From: Deltaproteobacteria bacterium
GTDB taxonomy: Bacteria > Desulfobacterota > Desulfobulbia > Desulfobulbales > Desulfurivibrionaceae
Direction of reading: 5' to 3'
Assembly (NCBI GenBank): GCA_013349285.1
Contig: DUZU01000007.1
Coordinates: 1 to 64,000 of the forward strand
Length of the DNA stretch: 64,000 nucleotides
Numbering within the stretch: the first letter of the stretch is position 1; each line of letters begins with the position of its first letter. Made by a program: the position numbers and the translations under genes. Shown piece after piece: positions 29,683 through 38,457 of this stretch. The notes under the pieces were generated by a model, which was not told where the DNA came from, searched no databases, and saw only the letters and a program-made list of their open reading frames with translations.

Positions 29683-31926
29683 TTACAGCAATTTGCCCAT
29701 GAAATTAAAAGTACTCTGCCGACTGCCGCCGCGGCCGGTGCCGCCAAGCTGCTTGAAAATAGCAGTCAGATCACCCTTGCGGGGCTGCATGTTGCACAGA
29801 TCGACCACGATATACTGGATGCCATGGGCGGCAAGTTCAGGCACAAAGGGCAACAGAGAAAAGGGCTCCTGGGCCACGGCAAGGGTTTGCCCCCACCGCT
29901 TTTTCAGGATGACCACCTCTCCCTTGGGGCTGACCAGGGGCTGATCATATTTAAAAAACTGGGGCGCAAGCCTTGAGGTAAAGAGCGGCGGCTGGCCGTA
30001 CACGGTAAGACCGACAGGGATTTCCGACTTATGGCTGCAAAAATCAACCAGATTGACCCGATCGGTTTCAATGGCGAGCTGACTGCCGAGCAAACCTAGA
30101 TTGGCCAGGGCCCGCACACTCACCGAATTAAGGACATTGACCGTATAATCGGCGAAAAGCCGCAGCTTGGCGGTGGGCCTGGGGCTGACTTTGGGCTCTC
30201 TGCCCTTGCGGGTATGGGCGATAACCACCTTCTCATCCAGGTAGGCCATATCGAAAAAAAGCCGTTGGCTGATATGGCCGAGCTGCCAGGCATGGAACCC
30301 GCTTTGCTGTAAAGAGGAGATGGCGTCCCGGTAAAATGGAAGATCATCCTCAAGAATTATCGGCGGCAGCGCCCAGGTCAGCCGCCGCTGCAGGGGCACC
30401 AGACTCCTTTTATGACGGGCCAGTTGCCCGTAAGTCTCCTTGGTCAGAGAAATGACCACCCGAGCCGGCGGCGTGGGGGGATGCTGTTTCAAAAAATCAA
30501 GGTTATCTATCTTGAGCCACCATTCAACCGGCAGCTGCACATCATGGCCGCGCCGGCCTTTGCCGCGCCCGGCCGGAACCCGGCCCTTACGGTCATCCGG
30601 TTTTTTTAAAACCATGCGTTTGGGCCGGCCCAGCAGACTGTGGACAATCTGCTGCATATACGCTTTTTCGGTAAGGGATTGCACCTGCTTGGCAAAGCGG
30701 CCGGGATTAACCCCCTTGCCTTTACCCACCTTCTGCAGTCGTTCACTCACATCAACCTTGAACAGGCTGTCCCCTTTATTGACCGCCTCCGGCATCAACA
30801 AAGTCACCCGGCAGCCCTCCTCAGCTCTGGGTACCGAACGGCCGTTGACCACAAGCTCTTTCAGGGTAAAGCCTTGCCGCTCACCGCTCTTTTCCTGATG
30901 CACCCGCAACCGGTCGCCGCTGCGCACCGTTTCCTTCAGGGTCAGGGTCGCCCGGCCGTCGGCAAACTTATCGATTTTGCCCAAAAATATTCCCACATTG
31001 CCGGAATGCTGCGGAACGATAATATCCGTGGGCCCACCGCTCAGGAAATAACCGGGCGAGGCCTTGCGGCCCATGGCCATACTCAACATATCCTCGGCAT
31101 CGGCCAGGGCCTTGTCGTCACCCGGCTGATCAAGCACCTGCCGGTAAGCACGGACCACGGACGACACATACTGCGGGTTGCGCATCCGCCCCTCGATCTT
31201 CAGGGAAGATACCCCGGCGGCCTGCAGACGGGGGATGAGCTTTAGCCCGGAGAGATCATTCATGGAAAAAAGATACCCGGCCTGGGACTTATCTCCCTTG
31301 CCGCCCCAGGTATAACGCCGACGGCATGGTTGCACGCAACGGCCCCTCAGGCCGCTTTTGCCGCCGAGATAACTGCTGAACAGGCATAACCCGGAGTAGC
31401 TGAAACAGAGTGCGCCATGGACAAAGACCTCAAGTTCCACCTCACTCTGCGGGCTGATCCGGCCAATCTCCTCAATAGGCAACTCCCGCGCCAACACCAC
31501 CCGCTTAAAGCCCATTTCCGTAAACTGCCGCACGGCCATGGAATTATGGGCGCCCATCAGGGTACTGGCATGGAGGCGCAACCTGGGGAAATAGCGATGG
31601 GCGATATGGTAGATCCCCAGGTCCTGCATGATGATGGCATCCGGCTTCAAGGCGTCGAGGGCGCCGAGGATCTCCACGGCCTGCCCCACCTCTTCCTCCC
31701 GCATCAGGCTGTTCATCGCCATGTAAACCTTGACCCCGTTTTTATGACCGTAGTCGATCATGGCGGCGACCTCGGCCAGAGTAAAATGTTTGGCCAGAGC
31801 CCGGGCATTAAAGGCGGGCGCCCCGATATAGACGGCATCCGCCCCCGCGGCAACCGCCGCTTCAAAGGCTTCGATAGTACCGGCCGGGGCCAGCAGTTCC
31901 ATTGTTTGGTTTGATTTAGTTACCAT
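29683..31926 (-). CDS. Peptidase U32 family protein (RlhA/YegQ-like)
   Basis: MELLAPAGTIEAFEAAVAAGADAVYIG; FVHGALCFSYSGLCLFSSYLGGKSGLRGRCVQPCRRRY; start may be 31902. Confidence 0.92.
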   Translation of the reverse strand: MVTKSNQTMELLAPAGTIEAFEAAVAAGADAVYIGAPAFNARALAKHFTLAEVAAMIDYGHKNGVKVYMAMNSLMREEEVGQAVEILGALDALKPDAIIMQDLGIYHIAHRYFPRLRLHASTLMGAHNSMAVRQFTEMGFKRVVLARELPIEEIGRISPQSEVELEVFVHGALCFSYSGLCLFSSYLGGKSGLRGRCVQPCRRRYTWGGKGDKSQAGYLFSMNDLSGLKLIPRLQAAGVSSLKIEGRMRNPQYVSSVVRAYRQVLDQPGDDKALADAEDMLSMAMGRKASPGYFLSGGPTDIIVPQHSGNVGIFLGKIDKFADGRATLTLKETVRSGDRLRVHQEKSGERQGFTLKELVVNGRSVPRAEEGCRVTLLMPEAVNKGDSLFKVDVSERLQKVGKGKGVNPGRFAKQVQSLTEKAYMQQIVHSLLGRPKRMVLKKPDDRKGRVPAGRGKGRRGHDVQLPVEWWLKIDNLDFLKQHPPTPPARVVISLTKETYGQLARHKRSLVPLQRRLTWALPPIILEDDLPFYRDAISSLQQSGFHAWQLGHISQRLFFDMAYLDEKVVIAHTRKGREPKVSPRPTAKLRLFADYTVNVLNSVSVRALANLGLLGSQLAIETDRVNLVDFCSHKSEIPVGLTVYGQPPLFTSRLAPQFFKYDQPLVSPKGEVVILKKRWGQTLAVAQEPFSLLPFVPELAAHGIQYIVVDLCNMQPRKGDLTAIFKQLGGTGRGGSRQSTFNFMGKLL

Positions 31927-32087
31927 TTATCACGATTAAGTCGAAAACGACCATTTGCTCCTTTGATTAATATTATCACAACCCTTATACTGTTTTTTAA
32001 CGGAATGGGCACTCAAATAGAAATTACCCATAACCTGTCAATGACCGGCGCCTAAGCCTTGTCATTCTCTTTTTCGCCATTTACAGT

Positions 32088-34220
32088 GTGATCATGTTGA
32101 AAAAGTTTTTTACCAGGTTGCTTGATACGCTGGCCCCCAGGGAGGGGTTGCTCCTGATGGGGCTCGCCGTGGCGGTCGGCGCCGGAACCGGGCTGGCCGC
32201 GGTTTTTTTTATCAGGCTCATCTCATTTATCCATAATTTTTCCTATGGCGGGGCAGTCGAACTGCTGCCCGCCCTTGGCCGCTGGTGGTTTGTCATCATC
32301 CCGGTGATCGGCGCCCTGATCAGCGGCCCGATTATCGCCTATTTTGCGCCGGAAGCCAAAGGGCATGGGGTGCCGGAGGTCATGAGCGCTCTGATTATGC
32401 GCGGCGGGCGCATCAGACCCCGGGTGGCGCTGGCCAAGATCTTCGCTTCGGCCCTGTGCATCGGCAGCGGCGGTTCCGCCGGCCGCGAAGGACCCATCGT
32501 CCAGGTCGGCTCAACCTTGGGCTCGGTTGCCGGGCAATGGCTGGGCCTATCCGATGAACGACTCAAAAACCTGGTGGCTTGCGGCGCGGCGGCAGGCATC
32601 GCCGCCACCTTTAACGCGCCCATTGCCGGAGTTGTTTTTGCGGCGGAGGTGCTGTTAAGCGAGCTGCAGGTATCGGTGTTCAGCAACGTGGTTATCTCGG
32701 CGGTTTCCGCCTCCATTGTCAGCCAGATCTTTCTCGGCGCGAGGCCGGCCTTCGTGGTGCCGGGCTATGCCATGCACTCGCCCTGGGAAATCATGCTCTA
32801 TGTCATCCTCGGCTTTATCGCCGCCCTGGTCGGCATTATGTTTATTCGCATGCTCAATGCCAGCGAAGACCTGTTTGACCGCTGGCAATTCCCCGCGTAT
32901 CTCAAACCGGCGCTGGGCGCCCTGCTCCTCGGCCTGCTGGCATACGGCTATCCCCACGTTTCGAGCATGATGGAGGTCTATGGCAGCGAAACCAGACTGG
33001 GGCTGCCCCTGATCAACAACATGCCCCATGTCTACGGCTCGGGTTTCGAATTCCTTGATCAGGTGCTGAAGGGGCAGGCGCCATTCTGGCTGTTAGCCCT
33101 GCTCATCATCTTGAAACCCCTGGCCACCTCTTTTACCCTGGGCTCGGGTAACTCCGGCGGCGTTTTCGCGCCATCGCTTTTTACCGGCGCCATGCTCGGC
33201 GGCGCCTTCGGCTATCTGGCCCGCGGAATTTTTCCGGAGATGGAAATCGAGGTCGGCGCCTACGCCCTGGTCGGCATGGCCGCCGTTTTTGCGGCAACCG
33301 CCCGGGCGCCGCTGACCTCCATGTTGATCGTTTTCGAGATGAGCAACGATTATCGACTGATCCTACCGTTAATGGCGGCCGGCATGGTCGCCTCTTCCGT
33401 GGCCGAATGGCTGCACCCGGATTCGATCTACACCATAAAATTGAGCAAAAAAGGGATTCGCTTCCGTTCCGGCAAATATCTCGACGTCATGCAGGGAGTG
33501 ATGGTCGAGGAGATGATGGAAAAAAACCCCATCACCATGCACAGTTCTCAAAGCGTGGCCGAACTTTTCGCCGCGCTCCAAGAGACCCATCTGCACGGCT
33601 TCCCGGTCCAAGATGAGACTGGCAACCTTTATGGCATCGTTACCATTCAGGATCTGGAGCGAACCATTCAAAAACTTGAAAACAACAAACAACCCGACAA
33701 GCCCACTCTCAGGGATATCAAGGTCGGCGACGTCGCCACCCCGGACCCGGTCACCGTATTTCCCGATGAACCGATCTGGTCGGCAATCCATAAAATGGCG
33801 CCCCGGGATCTTGAGCGATTGCCGGTGGTCTCCCGGCGGAACCCCGCCCGCATGGTCGGCCTTATCAGTCGCAGCGATATCCTGCGGGCCTATGATGTTG
33901 CCCTGGTTCGCCAGCAGCACGAGCAGTACGACCAGGCCAGGCTGAACCTGCGCACCGCAAAATATCTTGAATTTATCGATGTGATCGTCGACCGGGACTG
34001 CCCTTATGTTGAGCATAACCTGGCCGAAATCCCCCTGCCGAAAAATGCCAATCTGGTCTCCATCGAGCGGGACGGCCTGATCCTTATCCCCCATGGCGAC
34101 ACCAAGATCATGGCGGCGGACAAAATCACCATTCTCTGTCGCAAAGAACTTATCGGCAAAATCCGTTCACTGCTGGGTTCAGGAAAAATTGGAGGAGGAA
34201 AATGTTTGAGCAAATCCTAG
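32088..34220 (+). CDS. ClC-family chloride channel with CBS pair and TrkA-C (RCK_C) domain
   Basis: GSGGSAGREGPIVQVGS, GSGNSGGVFAPSLFTGAMLGG; C-terminal CBS repeats and RCK_C-like tail; ATG 32094 alternative start. Confidence 0.92.
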   Translation: MIMLKKFFTRLLDTLAPREGLLLMGLAVAVGAGTGLAAVFFIRLISFIHNFSYGGAVELLPALGRWWFVIIPVIGALISGPIIAYFAPEAKGHGVPEVMSALIMRGGRIRPRVALAKIFASALCIGSGGSAGREGPIVQVGSTLGSVAGQWLGLSDERLKNLVACGAAAGIAATFNAPIAGVVFAAEVLLSELQVSVFSNVVISAVSASIVSQIFLGARPAFVVPGYAMHSPWEIMLYVILGFIAALVGIMFIRMLNASEDLFDRWQFPAYLKPALGALLLGLLAYGYPHVSSMMEVYGSETRLGLPLINNMPHVYGSGFEFLDQVLKGQAPFWLLALLIILKPLATSFTLGSGNSGGVFAPSLFTGAMLGGAFGYLARGIFPEMEIEVGAYALVGMAAVFAATARAPLTSMLIVFEMSNDYRLILPLMAAGMVASSVAEWLHPDSIYTIKLSKKGIRFRSGKYLDVMQGVMVEEMMEKNPITMHSSQSVAELFAALQETHLHGFPVQDETGNLYGIVTIQDLERTIQKLENNKQPDKPTLRDIKVGDVATPDPVTVFPDEPIWSAIHKMAPRDLERLPVVSRRNPARMVGLISRSDILRAYDVALVRQQHEQYDQARLNLRTAKYLEFIDVIVDRDCPYVEHNLAEIPLPKNANLVSIERDGLILIPHGDTKIMAADKITILCRKELIGKIRSLLGSGKIGGGKCLSKS

Positions 34221-34501
34221 AAGTTATGCCGGATGGCTACGGCTATTATCTTGCCGGGGCCACCTGTGCGGCCATAATTGTGCTGAATATTTTCGACCGG
34301 AAAAAAGCGCAACAGCTCATCAAAGGAGCAATCACCATCATCGCCCTGTTCATTGCGGCGATGGTTGTTTATACCATTTATATCAAGGCCCAAAGCGAAG
34401 GTGATTTTGAGCGGCTAAGAAAGGGCGACCAGGAAAAGGAATCGAGCAATCCCCGTTACTATCAAGACCTTGATAAAAAATACAACCTTGACCAGCAATA
34501 A
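34202..34501 (+). CDS. Small membrane protein, probably two TM segments
   Basis: Strong SD GGAGGAGG 5' of ATG 34202; overlaps the ClC gene by 19 nt; hydrophobic AGATCAAIIVLNIF and AITIIALFIAAMVVYTIYI. Confidence 0.7.
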   Translation: MFEQILEVMPDGYGYYLAGATCAAIIVLNIFDRKKAQQLIKGAITIIALFIAAMVVYTIYIKAQSEGDFERLRKGDQEKESSNPRYYQDLDKKYNLDQQ

Positions 34502-34540
34502 AAAAAGGCGGTAAGGGGGTAAACCCTTTGCCGCCTTGAT
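34499..34540 (-). terminator. Rho-independent terminator
   Basis: On the minus strand AAGGCGGCAAAGGG-loop-CCCTTACCGCCTT followed by a T run. Confidence 0.75.
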
Positions 34541-34560
34541 CAGCTAACCACAAAAAAATT

Positions 34561-35019
34561 CTATTTATACTGCAAGGGCAGTCCGGCCTTTTTCCAAGCG
34601 GAAATGCCGCCGCTGAGATTGTAGATTTCCGGATACCCTTTGCGGTAGTAATATTGACCGATCCCATAACTGCGACCGCCGACGGCACAGACCAGCAACA
34701 TGGGCTGCCCGGTGGGCAAACTCGCCCTGCCCTTGGCCAGATCACTCATCGGAATCAGCCGGGAGCCTTCAATATAACCCTCCCGCAACTCATCCGGTTC
34801 CCGGACATCAATGAGCAACAGATCTTGGCGATTACCGAGCATAAACTGCGCCTCCTGGGGGGTCACCGACCGAAAAACCGAAGCCGCCGAAGAGGTTTTC
34901 GCTACCGCCGTGCCCGGCTCCGATCCGGCCTGGGATTCAGGCTTATCGCCGGAACATGAAACAACCATGGCCAAGAGCAGAATCATTGTCCAAAATATTT
35001 TAAAATACCCTTTCATCAC
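34561..35019 (-). CDS. Rhodanese-domain lipoprotein
   Basis: Lipobox-like LLAMVVSC; LLIDVREPDELREGYIEGS; active-site loop CAVGGRS. Confidence 0.88.
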   Translation of the reverse strand: MMKGYFKIFWTMILLLAMVVSCSGDKPESQAGSEPGTAVAKTSSAASVFRSVTPQEAQFMLGNRQDLLLIDVREPDELREGYIEGSRLIPMSDLAKGRASLPTGQPMLLVCAVGGRSYGIGQYYYRKGYPEIYNLSGGISAWKKAGLPLQYK

Positions 35020-35347
35020 CTTTTCCCCTATCTAATTTCGATCAAAACACCCAACCAGGCGGGCAGAGATAATAACCTTAGCAAGTAAATCATCGGCCAA
35101 AAACAACCGTGATATTTATAAGCACAACCATCCGATTTTGCAACGACTTCCACAAAAAAAACACCTCGCGGCCCAGGCCACCACCATGATCAACCAACTG
35201 CTTTATCGTAACTTTCAACAACAACCCCCTCTATTTTTCAATTTCTTACAAAAACAAGTTGAAAACATTTAATCATTTTATTAAATTACTATATTTAAGA
35301 ACTTAATTATATTCTTATATGCGCTCTTTATTTTTGCGAGGAAACCA

Positions 35348-36508
35348 ATGATCAAAAAAATATTCACCCTCTTTTGCCTGCTTCTATTGACCGGAGCCCT
35401 GGCTGAACCTGCCCGGGCCGGCCTGACCACGGAGCTACAGACCCTGGTCAGCCAAGGCGCCATCTTAAAAAATGAGTTATCAGACATTGCCGTTGGCCAA
35501 GGCAATACCTGTAGCCAACTGGGGAGCCTGAACAGCTCGTTCGCAACTTACCTGACCGCGGTTGAGCTTATCACCAGTCAACTTTCCGCTCCGTTATCCA
35601 TCAGCCTCGATGACCTCGCCGCCCTGGACGATCTCTCCTCTTTGACCTATTTCATGTCGGCGGATAGCACCAGAATATCATGGGAACTAAGGGGGATCGA
35701 AGATAGCGCCGAGTTATTCGAATACCGGGCCGCTCTCAGCGCCATGCTTACCTTATCCAAGGATATCGGCACCATGGCCAACCGCATTCTGGAAATGGCG
35801 GATCGGATCCTGGTCATGACCGACAATATCGGCGCCATGGCGGATCGCATCCTGATCACTCAGCAGTTGCAGAACAGCAACATCGCCCTCACCCAGAATT
35901 CGCTTGGGGCAACCCAGCAGAACATGGTCATCCTGAGCGACAGTATTTCTTCGATTGCTTACAACTTAAGCCTGGGCCTTATCCAGGACGACACCAATGC
36001 CCTGGTTGATGAAATGGGCATCACTACCCTTACCAGTGACAACATGGCAAGTGAACTGGATCGACTGGCCGCACTCTCCAGCCTTCTGTTGGCAAACACC
36101 GTTAACCTTTACACCTGGATGAGCACGCAAAGCAGCCACGCCAGCCATTACATCAACGGCGACACCCTCACCGCCCTGGGAGATCTCTCCGCCATCAACC
36201 TGACCTTGGCCCAATCCCTGGAGCTATATGCCGACACCATCAACCAGTTGAGTCCCCTGACCCAAACCGCCGTCTTGGCCGAGGCCACGGCCGGCATGCT
36301 GCAATTAACCGCCGATATCGGACAGATGGCAAACAGGATCATGGAGATGGCCGACAAAATAATCATTATGGCCGACAACATCGGGCTGATGGCAGATAAT
36401 ATTGTCGCCACCCAGGAACTCCAGCAGACCAATATCGAGCTAACTGAAAGTTCACTGCTCACTGCCCAAAACACTACCATTTCCGTGATCAAAAACATGG
36501 GGCTCTAG
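35348..36508 (+). CDS. Exported heptad-motif protein, paralogue A (unknown function)
   Basis: Signal peptide MIKKIFTLFCLLLLTGALAEPARA; two copies of DIGxMANRIxEMADxIxxMxDNIGxMADxI; SD GAGG before ATG. Confidence 0.85.
   Translation: MIKKIFTLFCLLLLTGALAEPARAGLTTELQTLVSQGAILKNELSDIAVGQGNTCSQLGSLNSSFATYLTAVELITSQLSAPLSISLDDLAALDDLSSLTYFMSADSTRISWELRGIEDSAELFEYRAALSAMLTLSKDIGTMANRILEMADRILVMTDNIGAMADRILITQQLQNSNIALTQNSLGATQQNMVILSDSISSIAYNLSLGLIQDDTNALVDEMGITTLTSDNMASELDRLAALSSLLLANTVNLYTWMSTQSSHASHYINGDTLTALGDLSAINLTLAQSLELYADTINQLSPLTQTAVLAEATAGMLQLTADIGQMANRIMEMADKIIIMADNIGLMADNIVATQELQQTNIELTESSLLTAQNTTISVIKNMGL
35744..35935 (+). repeat. Heptad motif copy 1 of paralogue A
   Basis: MLTLSKDIGTMANRILEMADRILVMTDNIGAMADRILITQQLQNSN. 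Confidence 0.85.
36296..36505 (+). repeat. Heptad motif copy 2 of paralogue A, C-terminal
   Basis: MLQLTADIGQMANRIMEMADKIIIMADNIGLMADNIVATQELQQTN; starts 70 residues before the C-terminus. Confidence 0.85.
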
Positions 36509-36538
36509 GATCAAGAGCTTAGCTTGAGGAAAAATAAA

Positions 36539-37711
36539 ATGACCTTGTTTATTCGCAACCTGTTAATCCCGACCCTTGGCCTGCTGGCCGCCCTTACCCT
36601 GCAACCGACAACTGCCGCGGCCGCCATCCTGGACGAGTTGCGAGGACTCGTCAGCCAGGCAAACAATCTCGACAGCCAACTAAAAACAATATCGCTGAGC
36701 ACCGACAGCATCTGCGCCCCCCTGGTGGCGGCCAACCAACAAGCGCGAGAAATGATCGACAGCATCAACCTGGTTGATCAAAGCCTTGCCGCCCCGATCC
36801 AGATCGATGATGAAATGATGACCGCCTTTGACGAGCTTTTTTACGCAAGCGCCAGCCTGGCCAATGAAGAGGTAAGACTGTCCGGCGACCTGACGGCCCT
36901 TTCTTCGACAACCAATGCCATCACCTTAAAGGATGGCATTGTCGCCATGCTCCAACTTTCCGAGGATATCGGCACCATGGCCGACCGAATCGGCGAAATG
37001 GCGGACAAGATCCTGATCATGTCCGACAACATCGGCAGCATGGCGGACCGCATCCTGCTCACCCAGGAAATTCAGAACCAGAATATCCTCATCAGCCAAC
37101 AGTCCATCCTCCAGACCCAGACCAACATTCTCAGCCTGGTCGCGGTGGTGGAGAGCAGCAGCAATGACCTCGACCTCAATACGCTCATTGCCCAAGGAGA
37201 AACTTTGGCCGCCCAGATGGCGGCGGTTATCCTCAACCCTTTCACCATGGCAACCCAGCTGCGCAATGTGGCCGAGGATGTGAACACCTTTCTCGCCGAA
37301 ATCAAGACCACCAGTGACGTCATTAATCAACAGGCAACGACCGGCACCATGACGATCAATGCGACAACCCTGACCAGCCTTGCCAATCTGTCCATCATGC
37401 TCACCTCGCTCGGCACGGCAATGGATGGCTATGTCCTGGCCATTGAAGGACTGCAGGCCATGACCTCCAGCCGGACCCTGGAAGACGCCCTGGGCAGCAT
37501 GCTGCAACTTTCCGCCGATATCGGGGTGATGGCCAACCGTATTCTGGAAATGGCGGACCTGATTCTCGAGATGGCCGACAACATCGGGATGATGGCCGAC
37601 CAGATCATTGCCACCCAGGAGCTGCAGAGTGTTAATGTGGCTGCCACCCAGGCCTCGATTTTAGCGGCCCAGGATCTGGCAATTTCTTTGATTGCGGCAA
37701 GAAATCTGTAA
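36539..37711 (+). CDS. Exported heptad-motif protein, paralogue B (unknown function)
   Basis: Signal peptide MTLFIRNLLIPTLGLLAALTLQPTTAAAA; two motif copies; ATG 36539 with GAGGA SD (ORF-track TTG at 36524). Confidence 0.85.
   Translation: MTLFIRNLLIPTLGLLAALTLQPTTAAAAILDELRGLVSQANNLDSQLKTISLSTDSICAPLVAANQQAREMIDSINLVDQSLAAPIQIDDEMMTAFDELFYASASLANEEVRLSGDLTALSSTTNAITLKDGIVAMLQLSEDIGTMADRIGEMADKILIMSDNIGSMADRILLTQEIQNQNILISQQSILQTQTNILSLVAVVESSSNDLDLNTLIAQGETLAAQMAAVILNPFTMATQLRNVAEDVNTFLAEIKTTSDVINQQATTGTMTINATTLTSLANLSIMLTSLGTAMDGYVLAIEGLQAMTSSRTLEDALGSMLQLSADIGVMANRILEMADLILEMADNIGMMADQIIATQELQSVNVAATQASILAAQDLAISLIAARNL
36947..37138 (+). repeat. Heptad motif copy 1 of paralogue B
   Basis: MLQLSEDIGTMADRIGEMADKILIMSDNIGSMADRILLTQEIQNQN. 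Confidence 0.85.
37499..37708 (+). repeat. Heptad motif copy 2 of paralogue B, C-terminal
   Basis: MLQLSADIGVMANRILEMADLILEMADNIGMMADQIIATQELQSVN; also 70 residues from the C-terminus. Confidence 0.85.
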
Positions 37712-37749
37712 CAGAAGCCTCCGGGGCAGGCATTGGCCAAAAACAACGC

Positions 37750-38451
37750 TTAAAGCCAGACCTGCCCCTTCTTCCTCCCCCTGCCCCGCTTGAAAAACGG
37801 CAGCAAGGCCACCCCGGCCGCAAAACCGCCGACATGAGCCCACCAGGCGACCCCGCCCTCGACCAGTTTGCCCACAACAAGCTGGTGGACCGCTCCCTGC
37901 AAAAACTGAAAGACAAACCAGAACCCGATAAAAAAGAAGGCGGGAATCTCGACCAGATAAAAAAAGATAAAAATTGGGGCAATGGTCAGAATCCTGGCCT
38001 TGGGATAAAGCAGAAAATAGGCGCCGATCACCCCGGAGATTGCGCCGCTTGCCCCGATCATCGGCGCCACGGAACCGGCATTGGAGAGATATTGGGCAAA
38101 AACGGAAACCACCCCGCACAACAAATAAAAGGCCAGGTAACGGCCATGACCCATCCGATCCTCAACATTATCGCCAAAGATCCACAACATCCACATGTTG
38201 GAAACGATATGCAACAGGTTGCCATGGAGAAACATCGAACTGATCACGGTCGCATAGCTGTGGACGGTTAAGGCCGCCGCCGCTTTTTCGGCGGCAAAGC
38301 GCGCCGGAATAAAACCGTTACTGACAATAAAAGGCTCAAGACCGATTCCCAGGGAAAGCTCATACAGAAAAAAAACAACATTGACCCCGATCAACGCCAG
38401 GTTGACCCAGGGAAAAAGGGCGGATCGGATATTGTCTTTAAGGGGAAACAT
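37750..38451 (-). CDS. Rhomboid family intramembrane serine protease
   Basis: GASGAISGVIGAY catalytic Ser motif, MFLHGNLLHIVSNMWMLWIFG, HVGGFAAG catalytic His. Confidence 0.93.
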   Translation of the reverse strand: MFPLKDNIRSALFPWVNLALIGVNVVFFLYELSLGIGLEPFIVSNGFIPARFAAEKAAAALTVHSYATVISSMFLHGNLLHIVSNMWMLWIFGDNVEDRMGHGRYLAFYLLCGVVSVFAQYLSNAGSVAPMIGASGAISGVIGAYFLLYPKARILTIAPIFIFFYLVEIPAFFFIGFWFVFQFLQGAVHQLVVGKLVEGGVAWWAHVGGFAAGVALLPFFKRGRGRKKGQVWL

Positions 38452-38457
38452 AAAGGA

